Shown: positions 10,866 to 19,816 of the stretch, in pieces
Position numbering within the stretch: the first letter of the stretch is position 1
How the letters are laid out: each line of letters opens with the position of its first letter
NCBI GenBank assembly: GCA_030407315.1
Contig: JALQPE010000101.1
Coordinates: forward strand, 186,001 to 250,000
DNA: 64,000 nt
Source: Asparagopsis taxiformis
Lineage: Eukaryota; Rhodophyta; Florideophyceae; Bonnemaisoniales; Bonnemaisoniaceae
Direction of reading: 5' to 3'
The notes under the pieces: model-generated
Databases searched by the model: none
The model's input: only the letters and a program-made list of their open reading frames with translations
Told to the model about the DNA's origin: nothing
Made by a program: the position numbers and the translations under genes

Positions 10866-11969
10866 TTACGTCAATCGTTCAATTCGCACAGAAGGAAGAG
10901 ATGAGGAATGTCTCGCTGGAATAAAGGAATGCTTAAATCGTTTGCAAGTTTCCCACGCCGATTTCCGAACCGGCAACGGGTACATCATGTGCGTAGTAGT
11001 ACAATTGAACGTCTTCCTCATCGTCTCGCTAGAGACATGATGAGCGAATATATACTTTTCACAGAAAGACGCATATTCCTCCTTTGTTGCCGAACGCGCA
11101 TGCATAAACTCGGTGAGATAGCCTTGTTGCGCATCAATTCTCTTCTGATCATCGAAAATGGTCAAGTTCAGCACCCACGACCAATACCCAAAGTTCCATC
11201 CAAACGTAACTTCATTATCGTATGGAATGATCTTACCAACATACGCGTCATCGGCAAGCAACCGAACAACATCTCGCGAAAACAGCATAAAGTTCTCATC
11301 GGCCCTACTCCGCCCCGCACTGCACCAGAAGCGTCCCCAGAAGAACTGCCGCCGCGGTAACGATTGCAGCTCGTACAAAAACCTATGCAGACACAGAAAG
11401 CTATCATCATCAATCCTGAGGAAGAACTGCATGTGATCCACATGTTCCAAAGCCCAGGCTACTTGATACCGCGCACGCCGTCCATAAGCGTTATGCTCTT
11501 TATCACCATACCCGGTTGGCAACGGCTGCAACACCAGGTCATCGTACAGCGAACTCTCCTCCGCGACGGCCTGCCACGTTTGACGCGACTCGGCGCTCAC
11601 ACCGGCCTTGATGGACGGCGGGGGCGCGTCTGTGAAAAAGCGATATGAAACTACTTGTGATTGCGGAAGCCACCGCAGCCAGCTGCTGCGTGCTGCTTGT
11701 CGGAGTTGAAAATTGTTCGGTGCCGACCCGATAGCGATGAACAATCGCGCGGGAGTGTTCGAAAGTTGGTCAACATCCTCTTCGAACGTCGCGTCTGAAC
11801 GGCTCGTTGGTGGTGGTAATGACGGTGAACGGAATGCGCCGCCGATGAATAGGAGGAATAATGTCAGACAGATGCCGAATAATGTAGCGCGTAGTCTGTC
11901 ATCGAGAAGCATCCGGTGCCAGGATATTCGGAGCTTTTTCAGCGTTCGCCGCCATTTGGTTACCGTCAT
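10866..11969 (-). CDS. GT31-like type II Golgi glycosyltransferase, 367 aa
   Basis: A probable beta-1,3-glycosyltransferase (galactosyltransferase-type, GT31) of the Golgi. The start at 11969 is the first ATG; the frame is open further upstream but without ATG. A basic cytosolic stub is followed by a membrane anchor at about residues 28-47 (ATLFGICLTLFLLFIGGAF) and a stem. The catalytic region begins with FIAIGSAPNNFQLRQAARSSW, the usual GT31 opening. RIDDDSFL supplies the DxD-type metal/UDP-sugar motif. RYQVAWALEHVDHMQFFLR precedes it, and a Trp-rich segment (FGWNFGYWSWVLN) follows at the acceptor side. A basic, Ser-rich tail ends the protein. The donor and acceptor sugars cannot be read from sequence. 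It converges with the glycosidase gene. Confidence 0.8.
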   Translation of the reverse strand: MTVTKWRRTLKKLRISWHRMLLDDRLRATLFGICLTLFLLFIGGAFRSPSLPPPTSRSDATFEEDVDQLSNTPARLFIAIGSAPNNFQLRQAARSSWLRWLPQSQVVSYRFFTDAPPPSIKAGVSAESRQTWQAVAEESSLYDDLVLQPLPTGYGDKEHNAYGRRARYQVAWALEHVDHMQFFLRIDDDSFLCLHRFLYELQSLPRRQFFWGRFWCSAGRSRADENFMLFSRDVVRLLADDAYVGKIIPYDNEVTFGWNFGYWSWVLNLTIFDDQKRIDAQQGYLTEFMHARSATKEEYASFCEKYIFAHHVSSETMRKTFNCTTTHMMYPLPVRKSAWETCKRFKHSFIPARHSSSLPSVRIERLT

Positions 11970-12490
11970 ACGTCGAAGCTGTGGAGAGCATTCAATTGAT
12001 CGCAGAGGTGTTGACCATATGAGACAAAGCGTGGTTGTGTGCAAAGGATGGGGGGTAGGGCATGCTCGGATTCGGTTCTACAAACGCATGGAATTTCAAA
12101 GATATTTGCGGAATGATAAAAAACATTGCTCTAATGCGTCAACTACCTCTCGAAACCATGAGTATCTTCCTACGTCATGATCACTCGTACGTTATCATGC
12201 CCTCATGGTAAACATCCTTTCCAACTTACGAAACTATTTTGATCTCTACAACCAGACGCACAGCATGCACTGAAAGCTCACTACACTCAGGTTGCACCGA
12301 ACACATTCCACGCATTCCAAAATAAAACCTGACGATTCACTAAACTACATCTAAACCTTCCGCTCAACCCTACCGACCCCATATATAGAACAGGCAGGGA
12401 AAGCTGAGCAGTCCAAAATCTCATAACTACCATTACGGAGCATTCTCAAGGTGCCGTCACGAGCGCCTACACGAGCGTAGCACGGCATTG
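11970..12490. other. Intergenic, no supported gene
   Basis: This spacer lies upstream of the GT31-like gene and downstream of the PSA2-like gene. CATATATAG occurs at 12380-12388 but its orientation relative to the two minus-strand genes makes a promoter role doubtful. Nothing else stands out. Confidence 0.4.
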
Positions 12491-12946
12491 TCAGCAACGA
12501 GAAGCGGAGAAACGCGGGGTCCATGGAGGGTCGTACGTACCATTTCGAAGAATTCCACGCGTATCAGCGAGGCCGAGGCCGATGCAGGCGGGGCATCTGA
12601 CGGCGCCTGCGCCGGAGCAGTTGGGACAAACAAGGCTTTGTTGTACGACACTATCGTCAATAGCGAAGATTCCGTTTCCGCCGCAGAGAGGGCAGGGCTG
12701 TTTTCCGCGGCCGCGACAATTTTGGCACAGATCCTCGTCAGACCATTCGGTTACGGCGACTTGATTGCGCCTGTCAGATAGCTCGGCGCGGCTGGTTTGG
12801 ACGGGGAGCAATGCGCCCACAACGGACAGAAGGGCGAAACGCAGGAAGGTGCGACGCGGTCTTCGCGGAGATGTGGGTGGGGTTGCGCGGGCGGTCAAGC
12901 CTAAAAAGGGTGCGGTTGTCGGAGGTTGGAAGGCGAAACGAGTCAT
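12491..12946 (-). CDS. PSA2-like thylakoid DnaJ-type zinc-finger protein, 151 aa
   Basis: A small plastid protein with four CxxC modules of the DnaJ cysteine-rich type. The Cys pairs are at residues 74/77, 85/88, 107/110 and 118/121 (CQNCRGRG, CPLCGGNG, CPNCSGAG, CPACIGLG). The order and the ending GLADTRGILRN resemble plant PSA2, a lumenal factor for photosystem I assembly; BSD2/LQY1 relatives are the alternative. The first ATG gives a Phe-containing, Ser/Thr/Pro-rich transit peptide (MTRFAFQPP). Twin Arg and a hydrophobic run follow (RRTFLRFALLSVVGALLP), ending in TSRAE, a layout fitting Tat transport into the thylakoid lumen with cleavage after SRA. There is no J domain. The tail ends in Cys. 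Plastid location is well supported; the PSI role is inferred from family likeness. Confidence 0.75.
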   Translation of the reverse strand: MTRFAFQPPTTAPFLGLTARATPPTSPRRPRRTFLRFALLSVVGALLPVQTSRAELSDRRNQVAVTEWSDEDLCQNCRGRGKQPCPLCGGNGIFAIDDSVVQQSLVCPNCSGAGAVRCPACIGLGLADTRGILRNGTYDPPWTPRFSASRC

Positions 12947-13312
12947 GTCGGATGGATGCTCTGAGCTGATTTTTGATTCGGGCGATGAGATTGAATTTGA
13001 TGACAGCAATGATGGGCATTTAAAAATCTCAATTTTGGGATGTTGATGAGCGCACGAATCGCTTGGTCAATTGTCTACATTGTTCATGTGGGCAACGGTT
13101 AGCGATAAAGATTGTAAGGTCGAATTTATCTCGCAGTTGTGTGTGATCGAGAAGTTTGTGAGTTTGACAAGTTGGGAGTCGCGCCGCGTTGAATGAGCTA
13201 GCAACTACTATCACTATTCACACAGTGGAGCACACGAGGAGGGTGTTATTGTACAGGTACATCCCATTTACCTGACACATCTTTACGAGCTGCAGCAGCG
13301 AAAGGCGCAAAG
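12947..13312. other. Tandem gap between L9 and PSA2-like genes
   Basis: 366 bp between the end of L9 and the start of the PSA2-like gene, both on the minus strand. It should hold the L9 terminator and the PSA2-like promoter. No further gene is seen. Confidence 0.5.
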
Positions 13313-14139
13313 CTACTCCTCTTGAACAATGTGACCCTTATCAGAGACGTAGATTCCATCCAAGAACTTCCTAATGTCCTTTCTCTTCACCAAGCAAACG
13401 TGATGAACCATGGCCGCACACTGGGAAACAAGCTCGATATCAGACCCCTCCACGACAAGTTCATCCTTCACGTCCGTAGATCGGTAGCACACAACGTCGC
13501 CCTCCATTTTGACACGACGAATCCTCTTCTCGCCCAAAAAGTTTCGGATTTCGCACGACTTTTATCATCGGCACACGTGACATTGATCGGAAAATGAGCA
13601 TACACAAAGCGGAGTTTGTATCGGAAGCCGACCGTCGTGCCTGTGATCATATTCTTGATCATCGAACAAATGGTGTTAATTTTCGCTGTATCCTTTCGCG
13701 ATCCATGCCAGACATCCACACGAATCTTGTTATCCTCCACATGTCGTATGTCCATCGAGGGCTTCACCTTGCGCTGCAGAGTTCCGCGTGGACCTGTTAC
13801 GGTCACATGGCGCGCCTTCAAAGTCACCGTGACTGTCATCGCCGAAAGCAATCAAACAGAGGGAAGACAATCGTTAGTCTACACGCCGGAATTGAGCACG
13901 AGATTCGAAACGTCGACATTTGTCATCCGCCGCGTCAGCGACGACACCGCAGCGGCGATTCGATACTGCGGCGCGTTTCGCAGCTTGCAGACGCACTACC
14001 ATTACTGCCAAACGCAAATCGCGACGGGAATGATGCAGATGGGCGAAATGTCGACGCGGAGAATTTGCGAAATTGGAATTGAATTCAACATACCGTTCTC
14101 GGGAACTGTGACATACTCAGTTGAGAGGATGGACTTCAT
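13313..14139 (-). CDS. RPL9: Cytosolic ribosomal protein uL6 (L9), two exons, with an apparent 1-nt deletion
   Basis: A large-subunit ribosomal protein that binds 28S rRNA near the sarcin-ricin loop. Exon 1 is 14139-14094 ([15 protein letters not shown] plus one base). The 261-nt intron 14093-13833 begins GTATGT and ends ACAG. Exon 2 begins at 13832 and gives [32 protein letters not shown] and YAHFPINVT. The reading frame then breaks at a run of four A (coding sense; plus-strand T at 13560-13563). Only a shift to the -1 frame continues the family sequence: [46 protein letters not shown]. The spacing to known L9 proteins is exact if one A is added back, giving about 188 residues, the usual length. 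The break is therefore most likely an assembly error in a homopolymer rather than a pseudogene or an intron. Confidence 0.93.
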
Positions 14140-14608
14140 CGCGCGGCTGTGAGGGGCGAGATGGACTTGGAAACGAGTCGGTTCGTCGAATAGACGGTTG
14201 GCGGATGATAAAGAAAAGGAACTATGTGTAGCTTGCGCTGTGAGGAAAGAGTAACCAAGTCAACTGCAAGACATGTACACAATGCGCCCGAAAGGCCCGG
14301 CGCAATCAGCGTACCATTGATGATGCGCCAATGGCTGCGTCTGTAGAGCGGCGCCGACCGGGGACGATGCTTCGGCCGATTCAAGTTAGGGTTATTTCCA
14401 TTTCCAAAATATTTCTAATTTCCCAACTGCTTTTTCCTTTATTCCTATTGGCGCCACTTGGCATAGTCCTGCATCCCATGCATGCCCACGTAAGCCAACG
14501 ATGACACGTAAGCATTGTGTCCAATCACACACACACCATTCCGCATCTCGTCTTGCTCGCCACTCTATCAAGTCAATACCGACCACCAACTTTGTTTCAA
14601 TCACCGAC
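14140..14608. other. Divergent promoter region of L9 and the epimerase
   Basis: A shared upstream region between RPL9 (minus) and the SDR39U1-like gene (plus). An in-frame ATG at 14501 would add 36 residues to the epimerase. No other feature is visible. Confidence 0.5.
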
Positions 14609-15769
14609 ATGACGTCGCTCAATGCCGCCTTTGCGCTTCCCCCATCCACCTGGACTGTGAACAGACGCCCCCGAATACAACACAGCCATGCGCACCTATT
14701 CCCGCGCAGACCTCCCGTCGTACACAAGACATACTGCATGTCGACAGCGCCCCCCTCACTCGCATCTAACAATGTCGACGCCCCAATTCTCAAATCACTA
14801 TGCAAACGTGACGTGGTCGTCACAGGCGCAACCGGCTTCATCGGCCGTCAATTAGTAAACACCTTACGACATGCCGATGCAAATGTTTACGTATTATCGC
14901 GCGACCCACGCCACGCCAAACAACTGTTCGCACCCGACCGTTCCCTACCAACACCGACCATTGTCCAGTACGACGCCGCAACAGCAGACCTCTCCGCAGA
15001 CGTAGAAAGCGCGCTGGCGACCGCGCACGTCGTGGTGAATCTCGCGGGCGAGCCAGTGGAGAACGGCAGATGGACGACTGATCGCAAGAGAATTTTGTGC
15101 AACTCTAGAATTAACGGAACTAACAAACTGGTCCGACATCTCGGTACGCAGCGATCGAACGCAGTGTTCATAAGCGCATCTGCAGTCGGATATTACGGCG
15201 CGTCCAATTCGAAGGCCTTTATAGAAGACTCGCCGCCCGGTACCGACTTTCTCGCCGAGCTGGCGGTGGCGTGGGAGAAAGCCGCGCTGATCAATACACA
15301 AAATTCCCGCACAGTCGTGTTGCGATTGGGCGTGGTATTGGGAAACGGCGGCGGCGCGCTGGAGAAGATGTCGACTGTATTCAAGGCGTTTCTTGGCGGC
15401 GTGCCCGGAGGTGGCGAACAATGGTTCTCGTGGGTGCATATCGATGATGTCGTGCGCCTCATTTTGCATGCTGCTGTGGATGAGAAATGGCAAGGTGTCT
15501 ACAATGGAACTGCTCCGCAGCCAGTGCGTCTCTCACAATTTTGTTCAGAACTGGGCCGAGCGCTCGGTCGGCCAAATTGGCTTCCGGTTCCTCGACAGGC
15601 CATACAGGCAATTTATGGAAATGAAGCCGCTCAACTGATTCTAGCAGGACAGCAGGTCCTTCCAAAAAGGACGCGACAGAACGGCTTTATTTACAGGTAC
15701 AAAGATGTTGCGAGCGCGTTGCAGCAATTAGTCAGAGACGACAAGTCTGCCAAGATCGCATCAAAGTAA
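14609..15769 (+). CDS. SDR39U1/YfcH-type NAD(P)-binding epimerase, plastid
   Basis: An atypical short-chain dehydrogenase of the TIGR01777 (YfcH/SDR39U1) family. The Rossmann motif VVVTGATGFIG lies at about residue 68 from this start. Downstream are ADLSADVESALATAHVVVNLAGEPV, NSRINGTNKLVRHL, SASAVGYYG with the catalytic-type Tyr, VVLRLGVVLGNGGGALEKM, EQWFSWVHIDDVVRLI and VYNGTAPQPV, all hallmarks of the family in the right order. The N-terminal 60 residues are rich in Ser, Arg, Pro and His (MTSLNAAFALPPS) and look like a plastid transit peptide. A plant member, GIANT CHLOROPLAST 1, works in plastid division, but the enzymatic substrate of the family is unknown. An in-frame ATG at 14501 is the alternative start; I prefer 14609 because of the transit-peptide character. 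Its stop is 34 bp from that of the convergent uL23m gene. Confidence 0.88.
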   Translation: MTSLNAAFALPPSTWTVNRRPRIQHSHAHLFPRRPPVVHKTYCMSTAPPSLASNNVDAPILKSLCKRDVVVTGATGFIGRQLVNTLRHADANVYVLSRDPRHAKQLFAPDRSLPTPTIVQYDAATADLSADVESALATAHVVVNLAGEPVENGRWTTDRKRILCNSRINGTNKLVRHLGTQRSNAVFISASAVGYYGASNSKAFIEDSPPGTDFLAELAVAWEKAALINTQNSRTVVLRLGVVLGNGGGALEKMSTVFKAFLGGVPGGGEQWFSWVHIDDVVRLILHAAVDEKWQGVYNGTAPQPVRLSQFCSELGRALGRPNWLPVPRQAIQAIYGNEAAQLILAGQQVLPKRTRQNGFIYRYKDVASALQQLVRDDKSAKIASK

Positions 15770-15803
15770 ACATGAACACATGCGAGTAGGATATGTTGGA
15801 TGG

Positions 15804-16251
15804 TTATTTTTCCTTTGTGATCAACTCTATTGCCTTGGGTACATTTGGTAACTCTACTGTCTCGTCCAATTTCACGTAGAAGCGCTTGAAATCTTTCCCC
15901 TGCCTTGGCATAGTAGTCATCTCACCGCGTCGGCGTCCCATTACATTTAGCGAATGCACCTGCGTCGCATCAATGCCGTACACCGTCCTCAGAAATCTTT
16001 TCATTTCGATTTTTGTGAGCGGATATCGCGTCTCGAAGATCAACTCGTTCGTCTTAAACACGCCCTCGGTTCCTGGCTGTAGCATCACATGACAAGACAA
16101 GTTTCATATCGGTTAGTGACGCGGATTCGATCGCGTGCGCCGTTTTCAAATTCACTGGCGTCAGTAGGCGCGTACCGGTGGCATCTGTACTGGAGGGTTG
16201 GCTTGCGGGGCTCCCTTCAGCTTGAGACGAATTGGAAAGTTTGGCATCCAT
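15804..16251 (-). CDS. MRPL23: Mitochondrial ribosomal protein uL23m; N-terminus unresolved
   Basis: The C-terminal exon (16072 or 16085 down to 15804) is clear: YPLTKIEMKRFLRTVYGIDA, VHSLNVMGRRRGEM, and KDFKRFYVKLDETVELPN follow the plant mitochondrial L23 pattern (KIEIKR...LYG.D...V.TLN..GKKK...YK.AYV.L). This protein binds 23S-type rRNA at the exit tunnel. The start is uncertain. A spliced model uses an ATG at 16251, exon 16251-16176 and a 103-nt intron 16175-16073 with GTACGC donor and CCAG acceptor, giving 114 residues, but the added N-terminus is Ser-rich and unlike the family. An unspliced start at 16085 (MLQPGTEGVFKTN) gives 93 residues. The upstream frame SCHVMLQPGTEG resembles the family N-terminus but meets a TGA, so another small indel is possible. 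Confidence 0.75.
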
Positions 16252-17413
16252 ATTCTCGGAGGCATTATGTCTACGATTGACTGCAGCTGTCGAGGATAAG
16301 GTCGAAGCGGTCGGCTGTAGAATGGCCGGATGGACTGAGGATAGATCCGAGCAAACAGCCGCCACCAAAAAATTTCAAAATCTCATGCAAAATTAGGCAT
16401 GCCTTCAGCGTTGTGTTTTCAGGCAGTCGTTGTTCTTGTCCACCGCGACATGCGGATGCGCTCGCTGGACTGGCAGGGGTGGATGCTGGCGCACGGAGGC
16501 CTCGGGCATTAGTCGCCGCGATGCTGTCGCATAAAGCCCCAGAGTTTCTTTCGCTCGCGCGCGCCGAGAGCTTGCAGAGGGCAGCCTGGAAGGGGGAAGG
16601 AAAGATCTACACAGCCTTTCCAAGTCGAAGAGCTATTACTGGGTCGTGCTGTTGGCTAGGGCAACAAAACGTAGCTATCAGGAATAAGAAAACCACACCA
16701 ACCCGTAAGGCAAGGCTTAAAGCCCGAGTGTGCATCAACAGACTAGAAACATATCCTGAGAGGCGGCTACAGTGTATCCAACGCTACACCACGTCGCTAC
16801 TGGCGGACCTCCTTTTCTGTTTTGTACAGAGGTGATAATAGTTGGACATCGTCAGATGCGATGCTGAACCCGATATGGACACTTTGGCAAAACAATCTAA
16901 AACTACCAGGAGGGACAGTGGTTGGCAAAGTAGCCCTCTCAGGGCCGCACAGTCCACCACACAGTCCGCGTGGCGGGCAGCGGTTAGCCGAAGCGTTTCG
17001 CCCGGAGGTCCTATCGGGCGCATAGCATCCATTCGGAGGCGGGCGTGCACGAACATGGCGTTTGTGAACGCGCGTTTTGTGCTCGAAGCGGCAGACGGCG
17101 ATTCATCTGGCGTTTGGAGCTCGAAACGGCATCAGCTGTACGCAGCTGCAAAGACAACTCGAGTTGGCGACCGGCATTCCAACAGGAGGACGTGCCAATT
17201 GCGCATACTTCAACGCGCCAAAACCGGCACAATTTTCGGCAAAAAGCGCCAAATTCGGGCATCACACGCCACAATCGTGCGACCCGCACTCTTGGCGGTT
17301 GCAGCCCATTTGTACGAGCCGCACCCGCAGCCCGTCTGCGCGCGGCAAGCCGCACGAAGCGCGACACGACATGAAATGAGCATTGCATCTCGGGACGCGC
17401 CATTATACGCAAC
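16252..17413. other. Intergenic, no supported gene
   Basis: About 1.1 kb upstream of the sirtuin. Frames of 140-200 codons on the plus strand are Arg/Ala/Thr-rich without motifs and look like by-products of G+C-rich sequence. I tested the stretch by eye for SRP, RNase P and snRNA signatures and found none. Confidence 0.45.
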
Positions 17414-18919
17414 ATGTCCTCAGCGAAGGGGTATTCCGACGCTCTGAAGCCATGCAACCGCCGCGGCGATCTCGACCTCGCCAACGAGCCCGAGTCGCCC
17501 ACAGCTGTTCTGCACAAATGTCGTCTTCTGGCGCGCCGCATCCGCGACGCGCAACGCGTCGTCTTCCACACGGGCGCCGGCATATCAACCGCGGCGGGCA
17601 TCAGCGACTTTCGCGGGCCGGACGGCATCTGGACTCGCGAGGCGCGCGGCGAAAAGGCCGCTCCAGCGGCGTCGATTGAAACCGCGCTACCGACGTTGAT
17701 GCACATGGCGATTCGCGAGCTGTACAACGCCCGTCTGGTGCATTACGTCGTCTCGCAGAACGTCGATGCACTGCATCTTCGCTCCGGTCTGCCGCGATGC
17801 GCGCTTTCCGAACTGCATGGCAATTTGTTTGTGGAGTGGTGCGACACGTGCGGGAAGGAGTATCTGCGCGAACGCGCGCTCAATTCTGTCGGATTTCGAC
17901 GCACCGGGCGGAGATGTGACGAGCGCGACTGTGAGGGGTACTTAACGGATAAGGCACTGGATTGGGATGATGCGCTACCAGAGCCGGATTTCGAGCGCGC
18001 AAAGCAGGAGTGCGATCGGGCGACGCTGTGCGTGGTGGTGGGAACGTCGTGTCAGATGGACCCGGCGAGACATTTGCCGTTTCGGGCTGAGCGTAAGGCG
18101 AATGCGGTGGCGATTGTCAATTTGAGTCGGACGCAATATGATGATCGAGTCGCCATGTCGATTCGGGACAAATGTGACGTGTTTGCTGCTGTGCTTTTGG
18201 CGGAATTGAAGGTGCCGTTTCCGCTGTTTCGAAGAGAGATTGTTGTGCGTATGCGCGTTGAACTCAAGGGGGCACATGTCAAGTGCCGTATGCATGGCAT
18301 GCTCGGTGAACAAGTTGTGTGGTTGAAGCGTGTCGAATGGTGCGCTGAATATACTGGTGTGGCTCGGACGGATGGTGATGAGTGTGTTACGGAGGAAGTG
18401 ATAGATGGCGGGGTAGGAGATGCGGAGCTGGAGAGAGCTCCGAAACGGCGTCGAAGCAGCGATGCGGGATGGGGACATCGTGAACAACGATGTGTTGGAA
18501 CGGGCGAATTGCACTTTGCGCAATTTGCAGTGCGAAAAGGACAGAATACTATGGACATTGTGCATGCTGATCTCAACATTGTGGCGTTTGGGGCGGCGAA
18601 AAGCGAGTTGAGATTGAGCTGCGCTCCTGGCAGTGACAAGGAATGTACAGTAACGGTGTGCGAGGTGTCGTTCAAGGAAGAAGCAGAAAAGATGCTGGCG
18701 GATCTAGAATGGCGGTCGAAGCGCGAATTGGCTGGTCTGCGTGCAATGGACAATGCGGTGGGGAGCGAATGGGAGGCGCGGACGTGGTTTGTACGCAGCG
18801 ACAAACGACGCGGATGGCAAAAATGTGTCGTGTGCGAACAAGAAGTGTGGAGCGGGAGTCAGGGGCGACAGAAGCATTTTTTGAAGTGCATATGTCGGAA
18901 AAGTGTGAACAGGACATGA
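17414..18919 (+). CDS. SIRT6/7-type (class IV) sirtuin with C-terminal zinc finger, 501 aa
   Basis: An NAD+-dependent protein deacylase, probably nuclear. The catalytic core spans about residues 32-272: HTGAGISTAAGISDFRGPDGIWT binds NAD, VVSQNVDALHLRSGL and SELHGN give the catalytic His, zinc Cys pairs are CDTC and C-x5-C (CDERDC), and LDWDDALPEPDF and VVGTSCQMDPARHLP complete it. The GPDGIWT and ARG after it mark class IV (SIRT6/SIRT7). The C-terminal 230 residues are not standard. They contain basic stretches (RAPKRRRSS) and end in a C-x2-C...H-x3-C group (CVVC, then KHFLKC) that could be a C2HC zinc finger. No intron is needed. The start is the first ATG of the open frame. The gene converges on NEET, with 34 bp between stops. 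Confidence 0.93.
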   Translation: MSSAKGYSDALKPCNRRGDLDLANEPESPTAVLHKCRLLARRIRDAQRVVFHTGAGISTAAGISDFRGPDGIWTREARGEKAAPAASIETALPTLMHMAIRELYNARLVHYVVSQNVDALHLRSGLPRCALSELHGNLFVEWCDTCGKEYLRERALNSVGFRRTGRRCDERDCEGYLTDKALDWDDALPEPDFERAKQECDRATLCVVVGTSCQMDPARHLPFRAERKANAVAIVNLSRTQYDDRVAMSIRDKCDVFAAVLLAELKVPFPLFRREIVVRMRVELKGAHVKCRMHGMLGEQVVWLKRVEWCAEYTGVARTDGDECVTEEVIDGGVGDAELERAPKRRRSSDAGWGHREQRCVGTGELHFAQFAVRKGQNTMDIVHADLNIVAFGAAKSELRLSCAPGSDKECTVTVCEVSFKEEAEKMLADLEWRSKRELAGLRAMDNAVGSEWEARTWFVRSDKRRGWQKCVVCEQEVWSGSQGRQKHFLKCICRKSVNRT

Positions 18920-18953
18920 CGGATGGGTTGGGTTTATTCATCTACTTTGCGAT

Positions 18954-19214
18954 CTACTCGGGTTTGGGGGTCGAGACGACCAATGGGCCGATGTTGCTGC
19001 CTGTTTCCTTGTTGTAGGCGTTGTGCGATCCGTCGCAGATGGGGAATTTTTTGGATTGCCAGCAACGACAGACGGGCGCTTTTTTGCCGGGCGCCAACTC
19101 GTACATCTCCTTCATCGGATGCGCCTCGTCGGCGTTGAGCGGGGAGATGTCCATCGTGATGCGTGCACGCGTCGTGGCGCGACGGAATGGGAGGGCGGGC
19201 GTGATGAAGGCCAT
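18954..19214 (-). CDS. Plastid NEET (CDGSH iron-sulfur) protein, 86 aa
   Basis: A small [2Fe-2S] protein of the CDGSH family. The cluster ligands are Cys49, Cys51, Cys60 and His64 in [16 protein letters not shown], matching the C-x-C-...-P-x-C-D-G-S-H signature exactly. Residues 1-20 ([20 protein letters not shown]) form a short Arg/Thr-rich transit peptide with Phe at position 3, as in red-algal plastid precursors. Plant NEET is found in plastids and mitochondria and takes part in iron and redox homeostasis; a single CDGSH motif with no membrane helix fits that type. The 3' end faces the sirtuin gene closely, so the transcripts probably overlap. Confidence 0.93.
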   Translation of the reverse strand: MAFITPALPFRRATTRARITMDISPLNADEAHPMKEMYELAPGKKAPVCRCWQSKKFPICDGSHNAYNKETGSNIGPLVVSTPKPE

Positions 19215-19816
19215 TGTGGAGGGAGGGATGCGGTGGCTGGACGGGAGGAAGGGCGGCGGATGGATGGAGATGTGTGGAGATCGGTAGAGCAGAATGGAGC
19301 GGACATTGCTTTTATTATTTTGAAACGAGATTGCATGGCGGACAGCTGTAAGACTGGCATGTTACAAAGCCTCGAGGGTGCATACAATAACGTACGGCTT
19401 GCTGTCGATGCCAACGCGTGTGAAACAGAGTGTAACCCTAGTTGAAATGGAGCGTCCAATAAAAAGAGAAAAGCAATTGATAGTCCAGCAATGAAAAACA
19501 TGGAAAACAAAAATTCGAAACGTGACAATCCAGCAAACGTAGCAGCAGCAGCAACACATGGGCTAACAGCCGACATAAGATTGAGTCAGTAGCCGCGTCG
19601 TCATTCGTTGACACATCAGAGAGCCGAGCCGAGCCGAGCCGAGCCAAACCGACTCGCCGCAACTTGTGTCGACCCTTCGCGCCATTACCCGCGTCTCGAT
19701 CAAACGCATCAACCAGTCACTTGGCCAGCACAAACGCGCGCCCTACAGTACGCACGTCCACCGCCAACATCTTCGCCCGTCACCGTTTCCACTCGTTCGC
19801 ACGTGCCACCGCACCA
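19215..19816. other. Divergent region with GAGCC pentamer repeat
   Basis: This lies between NEET (minus) and the acidic coiled-coil gene (plus). It holds a (GAGCC)5 run at 19621-19645. The plus-strand frame is open from the repeat to 19817 but contains no ATG. Confidence 0.5.
19621..19645. repeat. (GAGCC)5 pentanucleotide repeat
   Basis: Five perfect copies of GAGCC followed by AAACC, about 170 bp upstream of an ATG. The end of this unit (GAGCCGAGCCAAAC) recurs at 24834-24847. Confidence 0.9.

Noticed and set aside
16600..16800. Possible structural RNA upstream of the sirtuin
   Set aside because: I looked for SRP, RNase P/MRP and U-snRNA signature motifs and found none; pairing could not be computed here.
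17011..17727. 238-codon minus-strand open frame
   Set aside because: It is antisense to the sirtuin N-terminus, Arg/Ala/Ser-rich and motif-free; an artefact of high G+C at third positions.
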